Assembly (NCBI GenBank): GCA_029260515.1
Contig: JAJDDC010000040.1
Coordinates: forward strand, 186,001-250,000
DNA length: 64,000 bases
From: Phycisphaerales bacterium
Lineage (GTDB): Bacteria; Planctomycetota; Phycisphaerae; Phycisphaerales; UBA1924
Direction of reading: 5' to 3'
Below are positions 8,890 through 16,965 of the stretch, piece by piece. The notes under the pieces are model-generated. The model had not been told where the DNA came from. It saw only the letters and a list, made by a program, of their open reading frames with translations, and searched no databases. Positions within the stretch are counted from its first letter, which is position 1; each line of letters opens with the position of its first letter. The position numbers and the translations under genes are program-made.

Positions 8890-10653
8890 ATGGCCGACCC
8901 GAGTCCCAACACACTCCGCTCGAGCACCGACGAGTACCTCGCCACAGAGGCCGCGATCCGCCAGGGCGGCGGCCCGAAGGCCATCCAGCGCCAGCACGAC
9001 AAGGACCGCCTCACCGCCCGCGAACGCGTCGCCAAACTCATCGACGAGGGCGCCCCCTTCCAGGAACTCGCCCTCTGGTCCGCCCACGGCATGTACGCCG
9101 ACCACGGCGGCGCCCCCGCCGCCGGCGTCGTCACCGGCATCGCCCGCGTCCAGGGCCGCCCCCACATGATCATCGCCAACGACGCCACCGTAAAGGCCGG
9201 CGCCTTCTTCCCCATGACCTGCAAGAAGATCATCCGCGCCCAGACCATCGCGCGCATGGCCCGCCTCCCCCTCATCTACCTCGTCGATTCCGCCGGCGTC
9301 TTCCTGCCCATGCAAGAAGACGTCTTCCCCGACACCGACGACTTCGGGCGGATCTTTTTCCTCAACTCCGTCATCAGCGCCGAAGGCATCCCCCAGACCG
9401 CGGCCATCATGGGCTACTGCGTCGCCGGCGGCGGCTACCTCCCCGTCCTGTGCGACACACTCATCATGACCGAGGGCTCGGGCCTCTACCTCGCCGGCCC
9501 CGCACTCGTCAAGGCCGCCATCGGCCAGGACGTCACCGACGAAGAGCTCGGCGGCGCCTCCATGCACGCCGCCATCTCCGGCACCATCGACTTCAAAGAA
9601 CCCACCGACGACGCCGCCATCAACCGCGTCCGACGACTGGCCTCGAAGTACCCCGACGACGACCTCTCCTGTCTCATGACCGAGAGCCAGAAGGCCAAAC
9701 TTCGCGCTTTCTTCGATCGCGCCGAAGACGCCGTCGATCAGGGCGTCAACCCCCGCGAGCTCCTCGGCTCTGGCGGGCACGAGCCCTACCGCGACCCCTC
9801 AGACATCTACACCCTCTTCACCGACAAACCAGGCCAGCAGTACGACGTCAAGGACATCCTCGCCTGCATCGTCGACTCCGCTGCCCAGCCCGACGGCGAC
9901 CACGAGACCCTCGCCCCCGACCTCGACGAGTACAAGCCCGACTACGGCCCCTCCATCGTCTGCGCCTACGCCCACATCAACGGCCAAGCCGTCGGCGTAC
10001 TCGCAAACCAGGGCAAGCTCACCCAGCAAGCCACCCCCGGCGGCAAGTCCGGCCCCTCCAAATCCACCAACATGCCCCGCGTCATCTACGAACAAGCCGC
10101 CGACAAAACCGCCCGCTTCATCATGGACGCCAACCAACGCAAGATCCCCCTGATCTTCTTCCACGACACGACCGGTTTCATGGTCGGCCGCGACTCCGAA
10201 CAGGCCGGCATCATCCGCTCGGGCGCCAAAATGGTCAACGCCATGTCCAACTCCGTCGTCCCCAAGATCGTCGTCATCATGGGCGGCAGCTACGGCGCCG
10301 GGAACTACGCCATGTGCGGCCGCGCCTTCGACCAGTTCCTCAGTTTCGCCTGGCCAGGCGCAAAGTGCTCCGTCATGGGCGCCTCCCAGGCGACGGGCGT
10401 GCTCGCGATGATCGAAGAACGCTCCCGCCAGCGCAAGGGCGAAGAGATCGACAAGGACACCCACGACCAGATCCTCGCCGCCGTCCGCGCCAGCTACAAC
10501 GAGCAGCAGGACATCCGCCACGCCGCCAGCCGGGGCTGGGTGGACCGGATCATCGAGCCGCACAGGACGCGGGAGGAGCTGGCCGCGGCGCTGGAGGCGG
10601 CGGGGAACTGGGACTACTCGCGGGAGTTCAGGACTGGCGTACTACAGACCTGA
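8890..10653 (+). CDS. Acyl-CoA carboxylase carboxyltransferase (beta) subunit, methylcrotonyl-CoA-carboxylase-like
   Basis: A 587-residue carboxyltransferase of the crotonase fold. These subunits move carboxyl groups from biotin to acyl-CoAs. Details favour the methylcrotonyl-CoA group: the stretch from DSAGVFLPMQEDVFPD through FGRIFF and SAEGIPQTAAIMG, then the glycine loop AGGGYLP. The second half holds the other oxyanion site (GGSYGAGNYAMCGRAF). The start ATG at 8890 gives the full N-terminal domain. No biotin carboxylase/carrier subunit lies beside it, so its partner is elsewhere. HMG-CoA lyase, enoyl-CoA hydratases and an acyl-CoA dehydrogenase lie 7-13 kb downstream, consistent with leucine degradation. 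Its 3' end borders a lower-GC stretch. Confidence 0.9.
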   Translation: MADPSPNTLRSSTDEYLATEAAIRQGGGPKAIQRQHDKDRLTARERVAKLIDEGAPFQELALWSAHGMYADHGGAPAAGVVTGIARVQGRPHMIIANDATVKAGAFFPMTCKKIIRAQTIARMARLPLIYLVDSAGVFLPMQEDVFPDTDDFGRIFFLNSVISAEGIPQTAAIMGYCVAGGGYLPVLCDTLIMTEGSGLYLAGPALVKAAIGQDVTDEELGGASMHAAISGTIDFKEPTDDAAINRVRRLASKYPDDDLSCLMTESQKAKLRAFFDRAEDAVDQGVNPRELLGSGGHEPYRDPSDIYTLFTDKPGQQYDVKDILACIVDSAAQPDGDHETLAPDLDEYKPDYGPSIVCAYAHINGQAVGVLANQGKLTQQATPGGKSGPSKSTNMPRVIYEQAADKTARFIMDANQRKIPLIFFHDTTGFMVGRDSEQAGIIRSGAKMVNAMSNSVVPKIVVIMGGSYGAGNYAMCGRAFDQFLSFAWPGAKCSVMGASQATGVLAMIEERSRQRKGEEIDKDTHDQILAAVRASYNEQQDIRHAASRGWVDRIIEPHRTREELAAALEAAGNWDYSREFRTGVLQT

Positions 10654-10663
10654 CTTACTATCA

Positions 10664-10801
10664 TTGGCTGCCACGCCAATTCGAGAAGATACGCATTGCG
10701 CCGCACAAGTGGCCTCCCCCGAGAAAGATACGACCGATGCCGCGTACCTGCTCAAGTCTGCCAAGGCAGTGAACCAACTTGGACTACAAACCACACAATG
10801 A
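10664..10801 (+). CDS. Possible short ORF upstream of the insert's membrane gene
   Basis: A 45-codon frame from a TTG to a TGA that overlaps the start of the next gene by 23 bases. Its C-terminal half (SPEKDTTDAAYLLKSAKAVN) looks protein-like and the overlap resembles translational coupling. It could also be the tail of a gene truncated when the low-GC segment joined the carboxyltransferase gene. There is no good ribosome site. Weakly supported. Confidence 0.22.
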   Translation: MAATPIREDTHCAAQVASPEKDTTDAAYLLKSAKAVNQLGLQTTQ

Positions 10802-11339
10802 CCGCCAAATGCTTTCATATCTATGGCTAGGATTCCGGTCTACTTACGGCCCCGTCATTTCATTTCTTGGCCTGATTCTCGCCTTGATGGCGTTCTGGAC
10901 TCTGGGCGAGACGCTCCTATCTGCGGCATGGCTGATTGCGGCCCTTGCAGTTGCACTCTTGATAGCACTTGCGCTCTTCGGCGCACTGTGGCACGCCACA
11001 ACGCGAGAAGGCGAGCTTTACCCCCGCGTGTTGCATGTACAAACAGCTCCCGCACCGTATCCGAATGACAAGGTGTTATTGACGATCAGTCCGAGTTCGT
11101 TTTTCTTAAGGAATGCAGAGGCAACTGTCTTCGTCGCTATCAACGGAACAGAGATTCCGGCCGCGCTGGGGCGCGTTGTAGAAATTCAAACAGACATGAA
11201 AGTACAAGTGCTCGCAGCCGTGATCACCAGCAACGCAGACGTCGCTACTCGATTCCCTCCTGAGGACGATGAGGGGCTGAGGTCGATCATCATCAAACCC
11301 GGTATTCCAGATTCACTAAGAGCATTTGCCAATGCCTGA
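10779..11339 (+). CDS. Unrecognised two-helix membrane protein of the low-GC insert
   Basis: A 186-residue protein with a short hydrophilic N-terminus, two closely spaced membrane helices (about residues 24-45 and 48-72) and a soluble C-terminal domain of ~110 residues rich in beta strands. The first codon used is TTG at 10779; the next in-frame ATG is at 10809. Base composition is near half GC, far below the surrounding genes, and codon use is relaxed. Its end overlaps the next gene by 8-14 bases, so the two are probably one transcript and work together. I do not recognise the family. Confidence 0.65.
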   Translation: MDYKPHNDRQMLSYLWLGFRSTYGPVISFLGLILALMAFWTLGETLLSAAWLIAALAVALLIALALFGALWHATTREGELYPRVLHVQTAPAPYPNDKVLLTISPSSFFLRNAEATVFVAINGTEIPAALGRVVEIQTDMKVQVLAAVITSNADVATRFPPEDDEGLRSIIIKPGIPDSLRAFANA

Positions 11340-11742
11340 ATCAGAACAAAAACAGCGAATTGTCTATCGAGTTGCCGCCGTGCTTGACCAAGACATGCAA
11401 ATCGTGATCAATGCTGGTGGGCAAGACGGCCTCAAAGTGGGTGACGAATTCCTTATCTACAGCTTGAGCGTGGAACCGATCGTAGATCCAGTGACGAAGC
11501 AACCGCTGGAGAATCTAGTCACGATACGTGGCTACGGTCGGATCGTCTTCGTGCAAGACCGAATAGCGACAGTGCAATCTTCGAAGCAAGTCCGGCTTGC
11601 ACACACCCGCCCTGGCTCGCTGTCAAGTATCGCGGGCGCCTTTGCATCGTTGTACCCGGATCGTGTTTACGAAGATGAAGTCAAAGCCTCGCGTCCCTTC
11701 GACGACCCCCAAGTTGGAGACTACGCCAGGCTGATTTCGTAG
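11326..11742 (+). CDS. Small protein with FlgT C-terminal-like beta domain
   Basis: A 138-residue soluble protein. The central part, INAGGQDGLKVGDEFLIYS followed by dP-T-K-Q-P-L and a G-Y-G-R-I-V-F-V strand, resembles the small beta-barrel seen at the C-terminus of FlgT and in stand-alone bacterial proteins. That domain has no assigned activity on its own. The start could be 11326 or the ATG at 11332. It is tightly coupled to the preceding membrane protein and shares its low GC. A partner or sensor role for the membrane protein is inference. Confidence 0.65.
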   Translation: MPMPESEQKQRIVYRVAAVLDQDMQIVINAGGQDGLKVGDEFLIYSLSVEPIVDPVTKQPLENLVTIRGYGRIVFVQDRIATVQSSKQVRLAHTRPGSLSSIAGAFASLYPDRVYEDEVKASRPFDDPQVGDYARLIS

Positions 11743-11760
11743 GCACTGAGCCGGGTGCCC

Positions 11761-11791
11761 GCCCAACGCGCAGCGAAGCGGAGCTTTAGGC
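11761..11791. repeat. Imperfect inverted repeat, faintly attC-like
   Basis: GCCCAACGC at 11761-11769 pairs with GCTTTAGGC at 11783-11791 across 13 bases, with one wobble and one mismatch. It stands between the convergent genes of the low-GC insert. The outer bases look like integron attC core ends (GCCTAA... and ...GTTGGGC on the minus strand) but the element is only 31 bases, shorter than known attC sites. It may simply be a bidirectional terminator hairpin. Confidence 0.4.
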
Positions 11792-11836
11792 GGCGGCGAT
11801 CGCGGAGATCGTCGGTATGACACAAAAGCCCTTGCG

Positions 11837-12451
11837 CTATTGTGCCATTCTCTCTAGTTTCTTCGACTTCAGTGCCAGATACTCCACGTCTTGATCGTTC
11901 AACCCAAACTGCATACATGCCTTGGCAACCTCAGCGGCTCGACTGGGCTCGCCCGATTTTTCCAACAGAATGATGAGCCGTTTCGGAACGCTCACATGTA
12001 CAAACGTCGGCAAGTCTGAAACCTCTGTCCGAAGAGCCGGCAAGAGTACGGGCGCCTCCAATAGCCATTGCCAGCATGCCCACTCACACCATTGAAGTGC
12101 GTCAGGCCGATCGTTCCGCGCACTGTAGGTGACCTCCGCAAGATTCTGGAGGAAGAAATGCCGGGAGACAGGATGACTTTGCTGATTCCGCACTGTTAAC
12201 ATCTCGTCTATGTCGCTGCCCGCTGACGATGCGGAGACCATGCTCATTGGAACAGATCGGCCGCCCCGAATCTGCATGGTGTTAGGCACGGTTTGCATCG
12301 ACTCGGGACGAGTGGCAACCGGCATCGATGTAATGAAACCCCACGCCGATGCGGAATCACATGCCTCGTCCTCATCCAAGCCCATGAGCCGGAGAAGGAA
12401 CGTCCGCCCGGTCAGCCGGTCCACACACTCTGCATTGAAGTGTTGAACCAT
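11837..12451 (-). CDS. Unrecognised protein of the low-GC insert
   Basis: A 204-residue protein from the ATG at 12451. The first ~35 residues (VDRLTGRTFLLRLMGLDEDE, then an Ala-rich helix and a glycine) resemble a short N-terminal module seen in other planctomycete proteins, where it precedes membrane or unknown domains. A middle segment is Met/Ser/Gln-rich. The C-terminus (KRLIILLEKSGEPSRAAEVA) is helical and TPR-like. Composition matches the low-GC insert. It converges on the two-gene module, separated by 94 bases that hold an inverted repeat. No function can be assigned. Confidence 0.6.
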   Translation of the reverse strand: MVQHFNAECVDRLTGRTFLLRLMGLDEDEACDSASAWGFITSMPVATRPESMQTVPNTMQIRGGRSVPMSMVSASSAGSDIDEMLTVRNQQSHPVSRHFFLQNLAEVTYSARNDRPDALQWCEWACWQWLLEAPVLLPALRTEVSDLPTFVHVSVPKRLIILLEKSGEPSRAAEVAKACMQFGLNDQDVEYLALKSKKLERMAQ

Positions 12452-12610
12452 CGCTTTATCGTAACGAATCTGGTTGATTGCGCCCTCCCGCGCGCGCAAA
12501 CACCTCGCCCTCCCCCTCCCAACCCTGGACGCCGCCCGCCGACGCCGTAGCGTTGGCCCATGACCAGCCCGGACCACCTCGACGCCATCGCCCTGACCGA
12601 CCCGTCTTCC

Positions 12611-12649
12611 ACCCTCTCCCCTTGGGGGAGAGGGCAGGGTGAGGGGTCT
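12611..12649. repeat. Hairpin repeat element, copy 1
   Basis: CCCTCTCCCC then TTGGGGGAGAGGG forms a strong stem, followed by CAGGGTGAGGGG. A near-identical copy starts 70 bases downstream. Such CCCTCTCC/GGAGAGGG elements recur in many bacterial genomes and often create spurious peptides. Here it lies within an ORF. Confidence 0.8.
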
Positions 12650-12680
12650 CCGTCTGCTCCTTCTTCTCCGCCGCCTCCCT

Positions 12681-12721
12681 CCCTCTCCCCCGTGGGGGAG
12701 AGGGCCGGGGTGAGGGGGTCT
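12681..12721. repeat. Hairpin repeat element, copy 2
   Basis: Second copy of the element at 12611, with the stem CCCTCTCCCCC / GGGGGAGAGGG and the same trailing G-rich tail (CCGGGGTGAGGGGG). One inserted base relative to copy 1 changes the reading frame of the encoded peptide partway through. Confidence 0.8.
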
Positions 12722-12791
12722 CCTTCCTCTCCGCCCCCTCCCTCCTCCTCCGGCGCCACGCCTGACCGCGTCAGCGGCAGCCGCGCCTCCC

Positions 12792-12819
12792 CCGGTCCCC
12801 GGTCCCCGGTCCCCGATCC
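12792..12819 (+). repeat. Four-unit 7-bp tandem repeat
   Basis: CCGGTCC occurs three times in tandem, followed by CCGATCC, within the ORF at 12560. A gain or loss of one unit would shift the reading frame, because 7 is not a multiple of 3. Confidence 0.9.
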
Positions 12820-13156
12820 CCAGCAACGCGCCGCGTTGCTCCGCCACTACCTCGAAGGCGAGTCCGACCTCATCTCCCTCGCAGAAATCCACGACCTCGA
12901 CCTCGATGACATGCTCGCCTTCCTCGAGCACCCGGACACCCGCGCCCGCATCGACCGCCTGAACAAACTCGCCGCCCAGCGTGCCACCGACGCCGCCCTC
13001 GCCGCCCGCTCCGAGGCGGTCACCACCCTCCGCGACCTCACCCGCCGCCACGCGGCAACGCCCACCGACGCCCTCGCCAGCTGCCGCGCCGCCACCCAAC
13101 TCCTCAGGCTCGCCGCCGCCCCCGCCGCCGGCCCCCGGAAATCTCTTTCACCCGGC

Positions 13157-13185
13157 TTGACAACCCCCCGGCCGGACGCAATACT
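13157..13185 (+). promoter_or_regulatory. Strong promoter directly upstream of arsR
   Basis: A perfect -35 TTGACA (13157-13162), a 17-base spacer and the -10-like AATACT (13180-13185). The predicted start of transcription falls at or next to the arsR ATG at 13192, so the message would be leaderless or nearly so. Confidence 0.7.
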
Positions 13186-13191
13186 TGCACG

Positions 13192-13566
13192 ATGGCACAA
13201 ACGAGCAAGAAACCCCCACGCACCCCCGCCTCCGCCGCACGCCGGCGCGCCCCGCTCGACCGCCTGCTCGACCCCGAGCTCTTCCGGGCCCTGGGCGACC
13301 CCACACGCCTGCTCCTGCTCGCCTGCCTGTGCAAGTGCGCCCGCGAGTGCACCGTCTCCGAGGTCGGCGGCTGCTGCGACGTGGACCTCTCCGTCGTCTC
13401 CCGCCACCTCGCCACGCTCGAACGCGCCGGCGCCGTCCGCTCACGCCGCGAGGGGCGCACCGTCTTCTACGCCGCCTCGTTCGACCACCTCACCACATCT
13501 CTCCGATCCCTCGCCGACGCCCTCGACGACTGCGCCCGCTGCCGAACGCCGGGCTGCAACTGCTGA
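13192..13566 (+). CDS. arsR: ArsR-family metalloregulator
   Basis: A 124-residue winged-helix repressor. The core FRALGDPTRLLLLACL and the recognition helix region DLSVVSRHLATLERAG are typical of ArsR/SmtB proteins. It is rich in cysteines (CLCKCAREC and GCC ahead of the recognition helix, CARCRTPGCNC at the C-terminus), fitting arsenite or another soft metal as inducer. It is followed by arsM after 49 bases, so it probably represses its own operon and is released by As(III). A strong promoter abuts the start codon; the operator is expected to overlap it. Which cysteines bind the metal is inference. Confidence 0.9.
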   Translation: MAQTSKKPPRTPASAARRRAPLDRLLDPELFRALGDPTRLLLLACLCKCARECTVSEVGGCCDVDLSVVSRHLATLERAGAVRSRREGRTVFYAASFDHLTTSLRSLADALDDCARCRTPGCNC

Positions 13567-13615
13567 CACGAGAAACCCGCCGCGCTCCCGGTGCGGCCGC
13601 GAAAGGAACACCCCC

Positions 13616-14569
13616 ATGACCGACAAGAACACCCCCTGCTGCGACGACACCTGCTGCCCGCCCGAGGGCGACACATCGACCGCGACCAAGGCCGACGTCC
13701 GCGACACCGTCCGGGCCGGGTACGGCGAGATCGCCCGCTCGGGCCAGTGGTCGTCCGTGAGCACACAGCCCGCGAGCGAAGCCGGCGCCGAGGCGTCCTC
13801 GTGCTGCGGCGGCGGCGGCGGGTGCTGCGGGCCGACGACGCTCACGCCCGATCAGGTCGCCATCGCAGTCGGGTACGTCAGCGACGAGCTGACCGGCCTG
13901 CCCGTGGGCGCGAACATGGGCCTCTCGTGCGGCAACCCCACCGCCCTCGCCTCACTCGCGCCCGGCGAGGTCGTGCTCGACCTGGGCTCGGGCGGCGGGC
14001 TTGACTGCTTCATCGCCGGGCCCAAGGTGGGCCCCACCGGCCGCGTCATCGGCGTGGACATGACTCCCGACATGCTCACCAAGGCCCGCAAGGGGCTCGA
14101 CGCGTACCGCAGGCACGCGGGCCTCGACAACGTCGAGTTCCGCCTGGGCGAGATCGAGAACATTCCCGTTGCCGACGCGAGCGTGGACGTGGTCATCTCC
14201 AACTGCGTGCTCAACCTCTCGCCCGACAAGGCGCGCGTGTGGCGCGAGATCGCCCGCGTCCTCAAGCCCGGCGGCCGCGTCGCGGTCTCGGACCTGGCGC
14301 TGCTCAAGCCCCTGCCCCAAGACGTGCTCGACGACGTCGAGGCGCTCATCGGGTGCGTCGCCGGGGCGGTGCTCGTCGAGCAGACCCGCGCCGACGCCGC
14401 GGCCGCGGGGCTGACGGACATCGAGCTCATGTCCAAGCCCGAGTACATCGCCGCGATGACGGACTGGCAGGACCCCCTGTACAAGGGCATCCTGTCGCGG
14501 CTGCCCGAGGGCGCGTCCCCGAGCGACTACATCACCAGCCTCGACGTGAGCGCTCGCCGCCCCGCGTGA
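13616..14569 (+). CDS. arsM: Arsenite methyltransferase ArsM
   Basis: A 317-residue SAM-dependent methyltransferase that converts As(III) to methylated arsenicals. A GAAAGGA ribosome site precedes the ATG. The SAM-binding motif I is VLDLGSGGGLDCF, followed by the acidic VIGVDMTPDM. Three cysteines characteristic of ArsM are visible in GLSCGNP, ISNCVLNLS and IGCVAGAV. The N-terminus carries extra vicinal cysteine pairs (CCDDTCC and SSCCGGGGGCC), which may load arsenite. Co-transcribed with arsR; no arsenite pump or arsenate reductase lies alongside, so detoxification here relies on methylation. Confidence 0.93.
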   Translation: MTDKNTPCCDDTCCPPEGDTSTATKADVRDTVRAGYGEIARSGQWSSVSTQPASEAGAEASSCCGGGGGCCGPTTLTPDQVAIAVGYVSDELTGLPVGANMGLSCGNPTALASLAPGEVVLDLGSGGGLDCFIAGPKVGPTGRVIGVDMTPDMLTKARKGLDAYRRHAGLDNVEFRLGEIENIPVADASVDVVISNCVLNLSPDKARVWREIARVLKPGGRVAVSDLALLKPLPQDVLDDVEALIGCVAGAVLVEQTRADAAAAGLTDIELMSKPEYIAAMTDWQDPLYKGILSRLPEGASPSDYITSLDVSARRPA

Positions 14570-14584
14570 GTGTCTCGCAGGCCC

Positions 14585-16285
14585 CTACTTCACCTTCCCG
14601 AGCAGCAGGAACCGCCGCGGCTGCAGCTCGTCCTTCAACCCGTCCAGGGGCGTCGCCGTCATCGTGTCGTTGCTCGCGTGGTTCACCCACAGGTTCACCG
14701 GCCGGATGACCGCGAGCTTCTTGTCGTGCTTGACGATCACCTGCGCCTGCAGGCGTGAGCGGTCGATGAAGTACCACGTGCCGTTGGAGTACCGCCACAT
14801 GGTCTCGCGCTTCCACTGCTCGCTCGGGAACCGGACCGCGAGCACCTTCGCGCCCTTCTCGACGTCCGTCCACGCCTTGGTCGCCCGCGTCGCCAGCGCC
14901 TTTTTGTCGCCGCCCGCGTAGCTGTCCGAGGGCAGCGGGTTCTCGCGGATGATCAGCTCTTCGAGCGACTTCTGCTTCTTCGCCAGCCCCGCCTTGAACG
15001 CGTCCAGCTCCTCGCGCACCGCGGGCGCCCCGGCCGGGTCCAGCGCCGCGTACAGCGTGTACTTCTCCTCGGCCCACTCCACCCGCTGGGGGATCCCGCC
15101 CGTGAAGAACATCGGCTTCTGCTCGGCCACCGCCTCGTCGGCGTACTGGCCCGCCTCCGCCATGTCCGCACGGATCTGCCCGGGCAGCGTCTGCTTCTCC
15201 TGCTCGGCCTGCGCGTAGAACGCGTTGTACCGCTCGAGCATCGCGTTGCCCGAGCCCTCCACGTGCTTGCCCTCGTCGGTCTGCTGCTCCATCAGGCGCC
15301 GGTACTTCTGGGCGATGCGGATCAGCTCGTTCTTGGACGCCTCGCCCTGGGCGAAGACCTCAGCGGCCTGCGGACGATCGGTTTGGAAGAGTCCCAGGTT
15401 GCCGTACATCGCGGACAAGCCCCGGATGCGTTCCAGGTCGGCGCGCAGGTCGGGGTAGTTTGCGGGGTTGATGATCTGCTGGAGGCGAGAGTGGATGGGC
15501 GAGAGGTACGCCTCGGAGGCCGTGATAGATTTTTTCTGGGTTGCGAGCCGATCCACCTGCTCGGCGACGCCGGCCCCGTTGGCGGGCAGAGGCTTGAGCG
15601 TGTCGCCCGCGAAGCCCGCCTTGCGCTGTGCCTGCTCGATGGTGTACATCGCCTGCGCCAGGATCCGGTGGTCGAAGGCGTCCTTGTCCTCGACGCCTTT
15701 GAGCTGCACGACGAGCTGGTCGAGCGCCCTCGTGTACCCCTCGACCTCGCGGAGGTGGAAGCGGGCGTTCTTGAGCTGTTCTTCCTGCTTGTAGTCGAGA
15801 CGAACGGTCGCGTCCGCCGGCGTCTTCGCGGGCTCGGTCTCGCCTGCGTCCGGCTTCTCGGCGGGCTTGTCGGTCTCCTTGGTGGCGGCGGTCTTGCCCG
15901 CGAGGCGGTCGTCGAGGGCCTTGATCTGCACGGTTGCGGCGTCGAGCGAGGCGCGTGCCGCGGCGACGCCCGCGTCGTCGGCGGGCAGGCCCTCGAGCGC
16001 AGTCTGGGCGGGCTCGACGTACGCGCGGGCCTGGTCCAGGCGGAGCTTGGTGAGCTTGGCCTTGGAACCCTTGGGCGGCTCGGCGCCGGGGCCGGCCGAG
16101 TCGAGGGCGAGCTTGAGGTTCGACTCCAGGTTGGAGATGTGGCTGAGCGCGTGGTCGAGCAGTTGCTGCTGTTGGGCGGTCAGGTCCAGGATGAGGACCG
16201 GGGCCGGGCGGGCGGCGCGCGCGGGGGTGGGCGCGGCCATAAGAACGCAGATGGCGGCGATCGCCGCGGCGGTGAACTCTCGCAT
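14585..16285 (-). CDS. Large exported helical protein, unknown function
   Basis: A 566-residue protein from the ATG at 16285, which follows a GAGGAGA ribosome site. Residues 1-22 form a signal peptide ending at ARA. The first ~400 residues are strongly helical, with Gln/Glu/Lys/Ala-rich coiled-coil stretches (LTAQQQQLLDHALSHI, EEQLKNARFHLREVEG) broken by an Ala/Glu/Pro/Lys linker. The last ~90 residues are different, with aromatic strands (KRETMWRYSNGTWYFIDRSR), and may form a small beta domain. A periplasmic scaffold or envelope role is plausible but unproven. Confidence 0.75.
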   Translation of the reverse strand: MREFTAAAIAAICVLMAAPTPARAARPAPVLILDLTAQQQQLLDHALSHISNLESNLKLALDSAGPGAEPPKGSKAKLTKLRLDQARAYVEPAQTALEGLPADDAGVAAARASLDAATVQIKALDDRLAGKTAATKETDKPAEKPDAGETEPAKTPADATVRLDYKQEEQLKNARFHLREVEGYTRALDQLVVQLKGVEDKDAFDHRILAQAMYTIEQAQRKAGFAGDTLKPLPANGAGVAEQVDRLATQKKSITASEAYLSPIHSRLQQIINPANYPDLRADLERIRGLSAMYGNLGLFQTDRPQAAEVFAQGEASKNELIRIAQKYRRLMEQQTDEGKHVEGSGNAMLERYNAFYAQAEQEKQTLPGQIRADMAEAGQYADEAVAEQKPMFFTGGIPQRVEWAEEKYTLYAALDPAGAPAVREELDAFKAGLAKKQKSLEELIIRENPLPSDSYAGGDKKALATRATKAWTDVEKGAKVLAVRFPSEQWKRETMWRYSNGTWYFIDRSRLQAQVIVKHDKKLAVIRPVNLWVNHASNDTMTATPLDGLKDELQPRRFLLLGKVK

Positions 16286-16473
16286 GTCGTCTCCTCGGCC
16301 CGCGTCGGTGTGAGCATCCGGGCGAACGCCCATTGTGCTCGATCGCGGTCGGTCGGACAAGCGCCCGGCTCCGGAGGCGCCGTCCGTGTGGTCGCGGGTC
16401 GCTTCGTGTGCGAGCGGGCGGCCGCCACGGGCGCCCCGGGATACCCTCACACCGAGATGTGAGGAGGAACAGG

Positions 16474-16965
16474 ATGCCGAGCCCGACACGCCGACGGAAC
16501 ACGACCCTGGCGATCATGACGATCGCCCCGCTCCAGGGGTGCGTGTTCTACGACATCGAGCGCCAGCTCGTCCGTGCCAACGACACGCTGGTGCGTGTCG
16601 AGACTGCGCTGGAAGAGGTGCAGCGGACGAACGAGAACCTCGTCGAGCTCCAGTCGCAGCTCCGCACCCTCGACACCATCGACGGCTCGCTCTCGAGCGT
16701 TGACGGCTCGCTCGACAAGGTGGACGGGGAGCTGGACAGGATCGAGTCCTCGCTCTCGGCGCTCGATGCGCACATGGCCTCGCTGCGGGGCACGATCACG
16801 AGCATCGACCGGGCGATCCCGTTCCTGAGTGTCTCGACCCCGGTCGAGGCCGAGGGCGAGGCGGGCGAGGGCGAGGCGGGGGCCGGCGTGGACTCGGGCG
16901 ACGGGGCCCCCGGCGGCGAAGATCGCCCGGAGCCCGAGGCGTCGGAGACCGAGGACGACGGGTGA
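16474..16965 (+). CDS. Coiled-coil lipoprotein
   Basis: A 163-residue protein from the ATG at 16474, 7 bases after a GAGGAGGA site. The lipobox LQGC places the lipid-modified cysteine near residue 23. Residues 28-110 are an uninterrupted coiled coil with repeated L-x-x-x-D/E-x-S heptads (SSVDGSLDKVDGELDRIESS). The C-terminus is Glu/Gly-rich and disordered. Its last four bases overlap the GTG of the ATP-grasp gene, so the two are translated together. A membrane-tethered spacer role is a guess. Confidence 0.75.
   Translation: MPSPTRRRNTTLAIMTIAPLQGCVFYDIERQLVRANDTLVRVETALEEVQRTNENLVELQSQLRTLDTIDGSLSSVDGSLDKVDGELDRIESSLSALDAHMASLRGTITSIDRAIPFLSVSTPVEAEGEAGEGEAGAGVDSGDGAPGGEDRPEPEASETEDDG

Larger units (their letters stand above)
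12560..13190 (+). pseudogene. Repeat-invaded hypothetical ORF lacking its own stop
   Basis: A plus-strand frame opens at ATG 12560. Codons from about 12820 to 13110 look like a genuine helical protein (DLISLAEIHDLDLDDMLAFL, then an Ala/Arg-rich helix pair ending near LASCRAATQLLRLA). The N-terminal part is made of repeats: two copies of a hairpin element and four 7-bp units. The frame has no stop before the arsenic genes and stays open into arsM, so the original 3' end seems lost or shifted. A TGA at 13158-13160 would close the gene after a one-base shift. The end coordinate given is where arsR begins. Likely a decayed or slipped gene. Confidence 0.5.

Noticed and set aside
12560-14569. One continuous 669-codon frame that could be read as a single fused protein.
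   Set aside because: It covers the repeat-rich ORF, reads through arsR out of frame, and then coincides with the arsM frame. arsR and arsM each have full family domains and their own starts, so this is a by-product of high GC.
16800-16960. Glu/Gly repeat run in the lipoprotein as a possible unstable tandem repeat.
   Set aside because: The units are multiples of three bases and imperfect; it is ordinary low-complexity coding sequence.
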